Assembly (NCBI GenBank): GCA_023052935.1
Contig: CM041292.1
Span: 133,810,951 to 133,874,950, forward strand
Source of the DNA: Piezodorus guildinii
Lineage: Eukaryota > Arthropoda > Insecta > Hemiptera > Pentatomidae
Length of the DNA: 64,000 nt
Direction of reading: 5' to 3'
The notes beneath the pieces are model-generated. The model saw only the letters and a program-made list of their open reading frames with translations, was not told the DNA's origin and made no database searches. Both the position numbers and the translations under genes were made by a program. Shown piece by piece: positions 23,046-32,446 of the stretch; position 1 is the stretch's first letter; the number at the start of each line of letters is the position of its first letter.

Positions 23046-24004
23046 ATGAATTCTCATACCCGGACCCAACAAACACATAATATTTTCCTTTGAGCTGTTC
23101 CTAGACCAAATTTTTTACCATCGAATGATATTATAAGTTATAGATTTAGTAATTTTTTAGAACGCACGAAACCTTTTTACAAAGCAACTAATTTAGATGC
23201 TATGATAAACGAACTGCTTATTAGGGGATCTGAGAAAAATACTTATATTTATTTTTATATTATGAATTTTATATTGTGCCATTTTCTACTTTACAATATT
23301 CGTCCTCAGATGTATGGTGTTGAATAAAAAACATTTAGGAAACCATAAACAGTTTTTCTTTTCTGTCTCCCTCTTGGCGACCCAGTTTTCCAGTCACTAT
23401 GTTTACGGGGAATGGCCCATAAATCTTGAACGGGCTGCCGACCGCTGCTCCTAGGTAAATCCTCAACCCAGAATTTATGGGGATTAAGGAGAAAAATTAT
23501 AATTAATTAGTCAGCTGATTATCAAATATTTCAATGCAAAGAATTTTCCTATCAAATCGTCATAGTTTACCACATTTTTTTTTTTACAACGATTGACTAT
23601 TATTTTATTGTTTACATATTTACAAACATAAAAAATAGATAAATGGTGAAAAATACTTCACGGAATAAAAATCGGTAAACTTGAGACTAAAGAAGAACAT
23701 TCCATATTAGTAGAAATTTTTTGTTATAATGATTAATGATAACATTTTTTTCACAATTTTTCAAAATCTGAAAAATAAAACGTATTAGCTTTACGACATT
23801 CATTTTTGAAATAAATAAATGAATCATAATATGCAATAAAAATAATTGAAGAAGGAGAAGTTACAGAAAAGTTCAATGAAATATAATACAATTAATACAG
23901 ACTTAAATAAATGTTTATCAACGTTTTGGCTCATAGTTTATACCTTTACCCTTTATCGCAAGGCAATAATTTCCTGCAGCAACCTCCAGTAACATCTAAT
24001 TTAC
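23046..24004. other. AT-rich stretch, no recognised gene
   Basis: Only a slightly GC-richer segment at 23365-23480 stands out; it was not assigned. Confidence 0.45.
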
Positions 24005-24335
24005 CCCTGTTAAACAATTGCAATACCTGGGACTCCCATCTTGACAAGTGCCTTATTTGGAATCCTCACAAAAGACCACATATTAATTAAGATACCGACT
24101 ACAACACTCACTTGACAAACGTTCAAAACTTTCGGTCAATTACATAACAATTCTTTTACGTAACTATTATCAAACCTATTATGACATAATGGAACAGGGC
24201 TTTGGGAGTGTACTAAACCATCTGATTCCCTCCGCCCCCAATCCATACAATCCAAAATCCTAAATGCCTCTTATTTAGTCACAAATCAACTCATCTATAA
24301 TGACTTCAACATCCTATTTTCGCAGCCTTGTCCGT
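24005..24335 (+). pseudogene. Jockey family-1 RT fragment
   Basis: Plus-strand sequence aligns with 57535-57865 of the family-1 element: a YLGLPS-LDKCLIWNPHKR-like region near 24030-24070, the Trp-Gly-Ser-Thr-Lys-Pro-like region near 24190 and QSIQSKILNASYLVTNQLI near 24240-24300. Indels and stops break it. Confidence 0.7.
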
Positions 24336-24970
24336 AATGAATCTATCGTTGCTATTACCATCAGCTTGTCGGACTTTACTTAGCAATGCTTGATCTGATT
24401 AATCCCGTGATTTGACTTTCCATAGACAGGGATACAGCAACATTCTTCATTGAACTCCAGAAGTTGATCACTCTCTTCCTGGCCACACAGGTTTATGTTT
24501 TTAAAAGACAATACGTTTTCCTTCAGATGTTGAAAACGAAATATTTTGGACTTCCATTCGAAAAGGAAGATGGAGGATATTAAGTTAAGTTCATAGAAAT
24601 TATTGTTGACGATCAATTTCAACTTCTAAATCGATCAATGATTCCTTATTCCATAAATAAACAGGATAATAAAATTCCGATAATTATTTTACTAATGATG
24701 ATTCCGAAATTATTAATCATTACATATAATAATTGAATGATAAAATTCTTAGGGCCTTTACAAAGCACAGAGATTTTAAATGTAAACCTAAAAATATTAA
24801 GTTCGGTTTTATATTCATTGATTTATCTATTCTTTAAATAATTGATTCTTTATAATTTTACATAATATAATCTAAAAAAAAAAATGTCACTGTTAATTAC
24901 TTAAATTCTAACAACAGCTTCATATTTGTATATTGAAAAAAGTGAAAAAGGAGTGTGTTAACGCTACTTA
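24336..24970. other. AT-rich flank of the errantivirus
   Basis: No gene recognised. The last bases before the provirus are CTTA. Confidence 0.5.
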
Positions 24971-25256
24971 AATTTTGGTGTTCGTGCTCGTTATTGAAAA
25001 AAAAATATTTTATTTATTCAAAAGTTACAAAATATCGATAATAACACTTTAAAAGACAATAATGACAATCTTGATAATAACAATATGGCTATACTAGATC
25101 TGACATAGATTACGTACCGTAATTACTGCGAGGACTTGAAGAGAGTGATCCCTGGGAGAAGGGACAGGGTATATAAAGGTTAATAGGACTGCTGAATAAG
25201 ATTCAAGGAATATGGTGTGATCTGCAGGTGCACTATGGCCTTATGGTGGCGTGACT
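24971..25256 (-). repeat. 3' LTR
   Basis: In element orientation it starts AGTCACGCC and ends CACCAAAATT, the AGT...ATT form usual in errantiviruses. It contains a TATA-like TTATATAC and, near its end, the overlapping poly(A) signal AATAAATAAA. It differs from the 5' LTR in one A/T-run shift and one transition near 25242. Confidence 0.95.
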
Positions 25257-25267
25257 CCTCCGTCCTT
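25257..25267 (-). other. Polypurine tract
   Basis: AAGGACGGAGG in element orientation lies directly before the 3' LTR and about 30 nt after the env stop, where plus-strand DNA synthesis is primed in LTR elements. Confidence 0.75.
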
Positions 25268-25296
25268 ATGAGAGTGAAGCCCACTGAACTCTAAAT

Positions 25297-26934
25297 TTAA
25301 GGATTTGGGACGGTTTGTCTATTCTGTAAATATTGAAACCAAGCTCTGGCTCTGCCATCAAAACATTCAGGTGGTTGAGGATGGGTACTTGGATTATCAT
25401 TTGAAGGATTAGAACACAGTAATTCCAGTTTACAATACTGACGATAAAGATTATAGCATAAAAGATATAAACATATTACATAAAATATATAAGAAATAAA
25501 TTGGGATACAGTTATATCATAAGGTTCTAATTCTTCTATTTCTATATTACTTAAGTCTATTTGTTGTAATTCCTCAAAAGTAAAATTTGTTGATACAATA
25601 GTTTTATTATTAACAGAATGATAGGAAATAAAAGGAATATTTACATTGTCAACATAAGAAAGTGGTACATTTATATTTACAAATTTCTCTTTTTCATTAA
25701 GATTAAGGAGGCTAGTAGATGGTAGATGATACATTTGTGTGTTTGTTACACTAGTTGTTACATTGCTAATATTAAAGGTTAAATATTGGTGTAATGTGGG
25801 TATAAGTTTGATTATAGGGTTTGTTCTTATTTCTACAGCTTTACAATCATTTAATTCTATATTCTTACATAATTCTAAAATACATTTGTCCTTAATCTCT
25901 ATCATGTCTTTACAGTAATGATGATTATTGAATTTAATACAATTTCCATTGTAAAACGAATTTTTAAATCTAATGATTAGTTGTTCTTTAATCTTTAGAG
26001 TAATGACTTTATTATTCCTTGTAACTGGATATGACATAGCATAATAAGTTGTTTTTGGCAATGATTTCAAAGGGATTTTAATAAAATAATAAATTAATCC
26101 TGTATCTGATAGGGAACAAAATGTGGAGCTAAGTAACCAGTTTAATTCTACATTTTCTGTGATTGGTTCTCCGAACGGTATGTTTAATTGTTCCAGTTCT
26201 CTAGTCGTTAATATGCTTGGATGGGTAATTCCTAATTTACATTGTTCTAAGGAAAATTCTATATCATTTAATTGATTTTCTACTAAATCTAATACGGCTA
26301 ATAAATCATGATACATTAACTTAGTAAGAGCTAAATCTGTAAAATTATTTATTTTTTCTATACTATCCTTATATTTATTTAAAACAATTATTTCTTTATT
26401 AAGTTTAGATGTTAATTCTTTATTTAATCCTAATCTAACATTTTCATTATGCTCTATGTGATACATATTTCTCTCGATTTTATTTAAAACATTATCATAC
26501 TTTTCTTTGTCATCGGCGTCCATATTGCCGGTGAGCCAACTAATAGCATTGCCTAGTCCGTTAATTAAACCTCTTTTTGATCGGTTATTCCGATTTATAT
26601 TTACAATATGATTAATTTTTTCTAATATCTTGTTATATTTTTGTTCAATAATATTATGCAAAGTTTTATATTCATTACTAATTGTTAATACGTCAATGCT
26701 AATCTTAAGGGTTTGAATTTCTCTTGTTAAATTTGTAAGATTCTTATAATGTAAAAATGTGTACCAATCTTCAATTATAAAAGATGGATTAATTTGTACG
26801 ATGGATGCTCCTGGTCCGTCAGATAAATCTTGTATTAGCAGGGTCTGTATCTGAACCGTAAGCGCTGCGATCAGAAGATACTTGAAACAATTCGTCGTCG
26901 AACTCAAAGTCATCTTGGCTGACTCCTGTAACAT
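25297..26934 (-). CDS. env: Errantivirus envelope glycoprotein (fusion protein type)
   Basis: A 545-residue open frame. An N-terminal hydrophobic segment (about residues 16-34) can act as signal peptide. RSKR at 118-121 is a furin-type cleavage site followed by GLINGLGNAISWLTGN, the fusion-peptide signature shared by errantivirus Env and baculovirus F proteins. Several NXS/T sites follow. A single transmembrane segment lies at about 477-500 with a cytoplasmic tail of about 45 residues. The frame overlaps the end of pol by 116 nt and is probably translated from a spliced mRNA: GTAAGT sits in the leader (31831-31826) and TTACAG ends at 26926. Splicing there would make Met8 the first ATG in the exon. 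No break is seen. Confidence 0.93.
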   Translation of the reverse strand: MLQESAKMTLSSTTNCFKYLLIAALTVQIQTLLIQDLSDGPGASIVQINPSFIIEDWYTFLHYKNLTNLTREIQTLKISIDVLTISNEYKTLHNIIEQKYNKILEKINHIVNINRNNRSKRGLINGLGNAISWLTGNMDADDKEKYDNVLNKIERNMYHIEHNENVRLGLNKELTSKLNKEIIVLNKYKDSIEKINNFTDLALTKLMYHDLLAVLDLVENQLNDIEFSLEQCKLGITHPSILTTRELEQLNIPFGEPITENVELNWLLSSTFCSLSDTGLIYYFIKIPLKSLPKTTYYAMSYPVTRNNKVITLKIKEQLIIRFKNSFYNGNCIKFNNHHYCKDMIEIKDKCILELCKNIELNDCKAVEIRTNPIIKLIPTLHQYLTFNISNVTTSVTNTQMYHLPSTSLLNLNEKEKFVNINVPLSYVDNVNIPFISYHSVNNKTIVSTNFTFEELQQIDLSNIEIEELEPYDITVSQFISYIFYVICLYLLCYNLYRQYCKLELLCSNPSNDNPSTHPQPPECFDGRARAWFQYLQNRQTVPNP

Positions 26935-29900
26935 TAGACGTTTCTATTTCTTTTATGACATTCTCAATATCTTCATCAGTTATTTCTGGGTTTTTTTGAC
27001 TTGTACTAGGTTTATTATTATTATTATTTGATTTCTTTTTCTTAGTGACCTTTTTCGGTCGTTTGACTTGATCAGGGTGGAGTTTTTTCTTTCTACCTTT
27101 ATTTCTATTTTGAAATCTTTTATCAACATACTTTCCTTTTTCGTATTTAGGATCTATTTTCTTTTTCTGTTGTCTCTTTATATACACATATTCCGGGATT
27201 TCTATGTCTTCTCTATTTTCATTTAACTTGCCTATTTTTCTCTCTTTATTTTGTTCTATACCTTTCTTAGTTATTTCGAAAAGCTGCTTCATTTTCCGAT
27301 GGTACTCATGAACAAGATATTCTTTTATTTCCGGGGATTCATTATAAGTTTCATTAGTGATACCGAAAGTTATTTCGTTAGGGGTCATTTTAAGATCTTG
27401 ATTAAGGGAATTATTATATGCTGTCGTTGCTTGCTCTAACTTATCTTCCTCTTTATCATCTTTGTTTTCTATGTTTATAAGTCTTAAAATTTCTAATAAC
27501 GAAGAGCTTGCTCGATTAAGCAATCCAAGAGAGTTAGGGTGATTGGGGGTAGTATAATGTAATTCAATATTTAAGTAGTTTAGAAAATCTTTAAACAAGT
27601 TATTGTCGAATTCTCTTCCGTTGTCACATGATATTTTTTGGGGTTTTGGAAAATATGCTAAATATTTTTTCAATACTTTCATGCTTTCTATGGCATTATA
27701 ACTCGTTGCGTAATAAGAAAATATTCTTTTGGAAAAAGTATCTACTATTAAATAAATGTAATAATTACTCATGTGTAAGGTATCAATCATTAAATCTGTA
27801 AAGGGTTTCTCAGGTGTGGGAGTAATTTTAAATTTTTGTTTTATAGGTCTTCTATCGTATTTGTCTTTTCCACATGTGTCACATTTGTTTATAATTTCTG
27901 TGATATGATCTTTCATATTGGGCCAATAAAATTTGGTTTTCAAAACTAAATATGTTTCATTTATACCTCTGTGGCATGTCTTGGCGATATGATAATCAAG
28001 GATAAGTAATTTCTGGTCTTCCGTGTTCTTTACATCTGGCAATAGTTTATAATATCTTTTAATTCTATTTGTGGGAAATTTTTCTCTAATGAGTGATGCA
28101 ACTTTATTAAATAATGCATTATACCAATTATTTTCACTTTCTATAGAATCTGATATGGGTGAGCAGTATATGCCGTAAGTTATATTTGGTCTTAAGATTT
28201 CTAAAAGTTTTTCTTCTATTTCAAAATCTTTTTCATGATAAGGCCAAGTAAATTCAATTGTTGTTCTTTGCTTATTATTGAATATTGTTTCGCGTTGAAT
28301 TTTCGCGTGTCCCTTTTTTATTATTATTTGATTTTTCTCAACATTTACTGGTCTAGATTTATCATCAACTATTAAGATTCTGTTATCGGAGGATTCTGTG
28401 GAGTGCTGCGTTGCTAAAGAAGATATATCATCTTGAATTATTTCTTGGTGTTCACCATTATTATTTTCTTCTATGTTTTCATCATTATTAATTCCTTCTA
28501 AGTTTTCATTGTTAGCTTCTTCTTGGGTTTCTTCTATTCCCATTTCTTGTAATAAATCTACGATTTCTTGTGAATAGTTATTAGGAGAATTTTCTGTATG
28601 AAAAATATCAAATTCTGGTTCTTTTAATTTCCTTTCTTCAATAGGGTAACGGGATAAATGATCGGCGACTTTATTAGCCTTTCCTTCAATGTATTTTATG
28701 TCATATTCGAAATCTTCTAACAATAATTTCCATCTAATTAATCTGGCGTTCTGTGTTTTACACGTTCTTAAATATTCTAAAGGTTTGTGATCTGAATATA
28801 TGAAAAATTTTCTACCGTATAAGTAGGGTCGAAAATGATTGCAAGCCCAAATAATGGCTAAACATTCCTTTTCCGTTGTTGAGTAATTTTGTTCTGCTTT
28901 ATTAAGTGTTCTGGATGCAAAACATACAGGGAGTTCTTTTCCATCTTTCTTCTGTGCTAATACTGCACCAATGGCGAAATTACTTGCGTCAGTTGTTAAG
29001 AAAAAGTCCTGATTGAAATCTGGGATTTGCAAAATGGGGCTACTACATACAAGTTGTTTCAATTTCTCAAAAGCGTTTTCATATAACTCTGGTTTGATTT
29101 CTTTTTGATCTTTTCGAAGACATCTCGTTAATGGGGAAGCTATCTTTGCGTAATTTGGTATCATTTTCCTATAGAAACCAGTTAATCCTAAAAAGCTTTT
29201 AATTTCTTTTTCATTTTTAGGGAGTTTAAAATCTTTTACTGCTTTTATCTTTTCTGGATTAGGTTCTATGCCGCGTTCGCTGATAATATGTCCGAGGAAT
29301 AACAATTCTTTCTTGCAAAATTCTGTCTTATCGAGCTGAATCTTTAAGTTATGTTTTTCTAACTTTTTAAGAGTTTCTTCTAAATGTTTCCAATGATCTT
29401 TGTAATTTTCAGAAAAAATTATAATATCGTCCATATAGACTAAAACGTTAATAGAATCTGAAAAAATGATATTCATGGCTCTTTGAAACGTTGCTGGGGC
29501 ATTACTGAGTCCAAATGGCATGCGAAGGAATTCAAAGTGGCCTTGATCTGTAGAAAATGCTGTTTTTGGGATAGAACTTTCTTCGACTTTTATTTGATGG
29601 AAGCCTGAGCAAAGGTCCATTGCTGTAAATATCGTCGCTTTTCCTAATTTGCCTAAAAGGTCTTCAATATTAGGAATGGGGAATTTATCCGGGGTTGTTT
29701 CTCGATTTAATTTCCTGTAATCAATCACCATTCGTATTTTTCTTTTTCCTGATGCGTCTGGCTTTTTCGGGACAATCCAAACGGGAGAATTGTAAGGGGA
29801 ATTGCTGGGTCTTATTATTTTGGATTCTAACATCTTTTTAATTTCTTCCTTAATATTTTCTTTGAATTGGTGGGGATATCTGTAATTTTTCGAATATATC

Positions 29901-30703
29901 GGGTCTTCGGTTTTTGTTTTAATCTTATGCTCCAATAAATCAGTGGCTGAAAGGGGATCATTTTCAGTCTTAAATACTGATGGATATTTCGATAATAATT
30001 TAATTAAATTTGATTTTTCTTGAGGAGGTATATGGTCGGTTCTGATTAGTTGGGGGATTTGTTTTATTATTTCATGGTTTCCTTTTTTATTAGAATCTGT
30101 TAATTCTACTTCTTCTTTTTGCAAATAGTATAAAGGTAAATATATGGTTTCGTTAACTTTACTGTCGATTATTATATTTTGATCATAGATGCCAGGTTTA
30201 ATTTTAATCTTATCATCTTCATAGTCAATAAAATATAGATTTTTATTTTGTTCTACTTTTATCTGATTTTCGCCTTCTTTCAAAACTAATTTTAAAACTT
30301 CGTCTTCCATAATAAAATCAAACTCTGTATAGCGAGTTTTTATTTTGTTGGTTTCGAAATCGATATTAAATTTCATTTCCCTCATTGTCTCATTTCCTAG
30401 TAGTATTTCGTAATTGGGACTGAAATTAAATAGATAAAATTTTATTTTTTCGGGGTTTTTAAGAAAATTATTTCTGCAATAAACTGAAATAGATTCCGTG
30501 CCAAGTTCTTCTCCGGTTGCTGTTTTTATTGTAAAATTTTCTTTTTCTCTTTCAACATCTGGTGGTACAATGTCTGGTCTTATATAATTCTTCCAAGATC
30601 CGGTATCAATAAGCCATTTACGATTCGCGTGGTCTTTAACATAAGGCAGTTGGCTTTTATTCTCTTCTTTTATGTGTTTTGATTGTCTGGCGGGCCTTTC
30701 TCT
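26819..30703 (-). CDS. pol: Errantivirus Pol (protease, RT, RNase H, integrase)
   Basis: The frame is open from the slippery site to the stop, about 1294 codons, and is read by -1 frameshift from gag; the first Met is only at 30385. The protease active site DTGS lies at 30607-30596. Counting from Met at 30385: RT has LRMPFGLSNAPATF (287-300) and YMDD (317-320). RNase H has TTDAS (464-468), EKE (505-507), SDHKP (531-535) and ADHLSR (574-579). A 215-residue Asn/Glu-rich linker follows. Integrase has the HHCC finger (H799, H805, C835, C838), D868 and D921. The residue 35 positions further, where the catalytic Glu is expected, is Asn957 (context LLNRASSSL). The tail is Lys-rich. The end overlaps env. 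Confidence 0.95.
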   Translation of the reverse strand, partial: RERPARQSKHIKEENKSQLPYVKDHANRKWLIDTGSWKNYIRPDIVPPDVEREKENFTIKTATGEELGTESISVYCRNNFLKNPEKIKFYLFNFSPNYEILLGNETMREMKFNIDFETNKIKTRYTEFDFIMEDEVLKLVLKEGENQIKVEQNKNLYFIDYEDDKIKIKPGIYDQNIIIDSKVNETIYLPLYYLQKEEVELTDSNKKGNHEIIKQIPQLIRTDHIPPQEKSNLIKLLSKYPSVFKTENDPLSATDLLEHKIKTKTEDPIYSKNYRYPHQFKENIKEEIKKMLESKIIRPSNSPYNSPVWIVPKKPDASGKRKIRMVIDYRKLNRETTPDKFPIPNIEDLLGKLGKATIFTAMDLCSGFHQIKVEESSIPKTAFSTDQGHFEFLRMPFGLSNAPATFQRAMNIIFSDSINVLVYMDDIIIFSENYKDHWKHLEETLKKLEKHNLKIQLDKTEFCKKELLFLGHIISERGIEPNPEKIKAVKDFKLPKNEKEIKSFLGLTGFYRKMIPNYAKIASPLTRCLRKDQKEIKPELYENAFEKLKQLVCSSPILQIPDFNQDFFLTTDASNFAIGAVLAQKKDGKELPVCFASRTLNKAEQNYSTTEKECLAIIWACNHFRPYLYGRKFFIYSDHKPLEYLRTCKTQNARLIRWKLLLEDFEYDIKYIEGKANKVADHLSRYPIEERKLKEPEFDIFHTENSPNNYSQEIVDLLQEMGIEETQEEANNENLEGINNDENIEENNNGEHQEIIQDDISSLATQHSTESSDNRILIVDDKSRPVNVEKNQIIIKKGHAKIQRETIFNNKQRTTIEFTWPYHEKDFEIEEKLLEILRPNITYGIYCSPISDSIESENNWYNALFNKVASLIREKFPTNRIKRYYKLLPDVKNTEDQKLLILDYHIAKTCHRGINETYLVLKTKFYWPNMKDHITEIINKCDTCGKDKYDRRPIKQKFKITPTPEKPFTDLMIDTLHMSNYYIYLIVDTFSKRIFSYYATSYNAIESMKVLKKYLAYFPKPQKISCDNGREFDNNLFKDFLNYLNIELHYTTPNHPNSLGLLNRASSSLLEILRLINIENKDDKEEDKLEQATTAYNNSLNQDLKMTPNEITFGITNETYNESPEIKEYLVHEYHRKMKQLFEITKKGIEQNKERKIGKLNENREDIEIPEYVYIKRQQKKKIDPKYEKGKYVDKRFQNRNKGRKKKLHPDQVKRPKKVTKKKKSNNNNNKPSTSQKNPEITDEDIENVIKEIETSNVTGVSQDDFEFDDELFQVSSDRSAYGSDTDPANTRFI
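26921..26934 (-). promoter_or_regulatory. Candidate env splice acceptor
   Basis: ATGTTACAG|GAG in element orientation, with a branch-like CTAAT upstream. The AG is at 26927-26926. Spliced env mRNAs are known for gypsy; use of this exact site is inferred. Confidence 0.45.
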
Positions 30704-31800
30704 AAAAAAGAATTATTTGGATCTAATTTTTCTAATTTCTCTCTTAATTCTCTGATTTCTTGGTCTTTCGGGTCTTCTTGCTGAATTTGGAAATTAGGCT
30801 GTTTCGGTTTATTCCCGAATGCGCTAACTGTTCTCATGGATACAGTTGGATTTTCATCTTTCTTATTATTATTATAATTTTGATTCCGGTATCGACCTGA
30901 ACCGTTGAAATACCTTTGTTGTTCTTGACGGGGCCATTGTTGGTAATAATTATTATTATTATTATTCTGCCGGTAGTCTTGTGGAGGTTCTTGTTGTCGA
31001 TATTGATGCTCTTGTCTTTGATTATGTGGGTTATACGGGTTATTGGGATTTTGCCAATTATTAAATCGTTTGTGATGTTTTTTATCGAACTTTTTCTTAT
31101 GGTCGAAGCCTCTTTTGTAATCATGTTCTCCGGGTCTTCTCATATTTCCCGAATTTATGAGGTCATCGAAGAGTAGATGGTTCTCATTCTGAATTAAATT
31201 TCTCAAATCATCTAATGTTCTTAACTTTTCTGCTTTAGTCATAAGATATGTTCTTATGTGAAGGGGCATGTTAGTGTAAAAAAAATAAAGAATACTTTTC
31301 TCTAATGCGCTAATAATTGTTTCTCTATTTGGTGTGTTTTCTATCCGATGTTTAGAAATTATTAAAGTGCGGATCTTATCAATTCTTTGAAGGAAATCAA
31401 GAGGGTGTTCCTTATGATGTATTTTGTTATTAAATAATTCATGCGATAATTGTTCAATTGAGCGGCTGTCTCTGAAGGTTCTTTCGAGATAATTTAGTAA
31501 TTCTTCAACACGACTAAATTCGCACGTTGTATTTATATAATCAGCTTCATCCGTAAGTTTTGCTAAAAGTTTACTTAATAATCTTTGTTCGTTTAGTTCC
31601 TTAAACGAGTTGTCCGGTTTACACACGATTTGGTAAACTTGTCTACAAACTGTCACGAATTTTAACAGATTGTGTGGATTTCCATTAAAATTAGGGATAT
31701 GATCGTAGTCTGCCGATTTAATTTGAAAGCTTGCCATATTTGTAGTTAATATTAAATTATTTACTCGCAGGATTAAAGAATTTAAATAATCATCAGACAT
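30670..31800 (-). CDS. gag: Errantivirus Gag
   Basis: A 376-residue open frame. The N-terminal two thirds (about 22-220) resemble the helical capsid region of gypsy-group Gag (IPNFNGNPHNLLKFV, LDFLQRIDKIRT, LRTLDDLRNLIQNENHLL). The C-terminal third is basic and Asn/Gln-rich (RRPGEHDYKRG, runs of Asn) and has no CCHC zinc knuckle, as is typical of errantiviruses; the basic tract presumably binds RNA. Met22 (MASFQIK) is an alternative start. The last codons contain the T TTT TTA slippery site, 30 nt before the stop. Confidence 0.92.
   Translation of the reverse strand: MSDDYLNSLILRVNNLILTTNMASFQIKSADYDHIPNFNGNPHNLLKFVTVCRQVYQIVCKPDNSFKELNEQRLLSKLLAKLTDEADYINTTCEFSRVEELLNYLERTFRDSRSIEQLSHELFNNKIHHKEHPLDFLQRIDKIRTLIISKHRIENTPNRETIISALEKSILYFFYTNMPLHIRTYLMTKAEKLRTLDDLRNLIQNENHLLFDDLINSGNMRRPGEHDYKRGFDHKKKFDKKHHKRFNNWQNPNNPYNPHNQRQEHQYRQQEPPQDYRQNNNNNNYYQQWPRQEQQRYFNGSGRYRNQNYNNNKKDENPTVSMRTVSAFGNKPKQPNFQIQQEDPKDQEIRELREKLEKLDPNNSFLEKGPPDNQNT
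30703..30709 (-). promoter_or_regulatory. -1 ribosomal frameshift site (T TTT TTA)
   Basis: The heptamer TTTTTTA lies in the zero-frame phase T-TTT-TTA required for -1 slippage, and the -1 frame after it runs without a stop into protease. It is the same heptamer that HIV-1 uses. The following sequence includes a GC-rich patch (GGCCCGCC) but no obvious pseudoknot by eye. Confidence 0.85.
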
Positions 31801-32143
31801 AAAATTACAATAGTAAAGGAAATTAACTTACAAAAATTGAGTACGCTGTCAAAATAATCTTCGACGGGGTGTGAAGATCTGTCCTTGAGCTGGATACCTG
31901 ACGACAGTGAAGTCCGGCCAAGGTTGAGTGCAGATAAGAGACTTTGCCTGCGTTGCGAGATGCTCGGGGTGAGTGAACTCGTCCAGAATCTGAAGATCTC
32001 GAAGTTGGTAGTCCTCGGTAGGTAAGCCAAAATCTTGAGTCTTCACAGGTGAGGAATCCTAGGCGGTAGTCCTAATTCTGGATTTGCGGAAAAAGTTCGG
32101 ATCTGCGGAAACTCGGTTCTTAAAACTGCGATAAAAATATGCA
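31801..32143 (-). other. Errantivirus 5' leader with candidate splice donor
   Basis: Untranslated region between the primer-binding site and the gag ATG. A consensus donor GTAAGT occupies 31831-31826, suitable for the env subgenomic mRNA. Short open frames in the leader look incidental. Confidence 0.6.
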
Positions 32144-32161
32144 GTCCCTGTTTGGGCGCCA
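32144..32161 (-). other. Primer-binding site, tRNA-Lys type
   Basis: TGGCGCCCAAACAGGGAC in element orientation starts at the last base of the 5' LTR. It differs at one position from the lentiviral tRNA-Lys3 site as generally known, so a tRNA-Lys primer is expected. Confidence 0.85.
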
Positions 32162-32446
32162 ATTTTGGTGTTCGTGCTCGTTATTGAAAAAAAATATTTT
32201 TATTTATTCAAAAGTTACAAAATATCGATAATAACACTTTAAAAGACAATAATGACAATCTTGATAATAACAATATGGCTATACTAGATCTGACATAGAT
32301 TACGTACCGTAATTACTGCGAGGACTTGAAGAGAGTGATCCCTGGGAGAAGGGACAGGGTATATAAAGGTTAATAGGACTGCTGAATAAGATTCAAGGAA
32401 TATGGTGTGATCTGCAGGTGCACTATGGCCTCATGGTGGCGTGACT
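32161..32446 (-). repeat. 5' LTR
   Basis: Partner of 24971-25256, nearly identical. In element orientation U3 begins AGTCACGCC and carries the TATA-like TTATATAC; the poly(A) signal region is near the 3' end. Confidence 0.95.

Larger units (their letters stand above)
24971..32446 (-). mobile_element. Full-length errantivirus provirus (Metaviridae, Ty3/gypsy group with env)
   Basis: A 7476-bp minus-strand element with two 286-bp LTRs, a tRNA-Lys-type primer-binding site, gag, a -1 shifted pol, an overlapping env and a polypurine tract. The LTRs differ at only about three positions, so integration is recent. The combination of a zinc-knuckle-less Gag, a gypsy-type pol order (protease, RT, RNase H, integrase) and an Env with a furin-type site and a GLINGLG fusion segment defines an errantivirus. 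No clean target duplication is seen: CTTA on the left and TTAT on the right share only part. All three genes are open, but the integrase lacks its expected third acidic residue. Confidence 0.95.
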
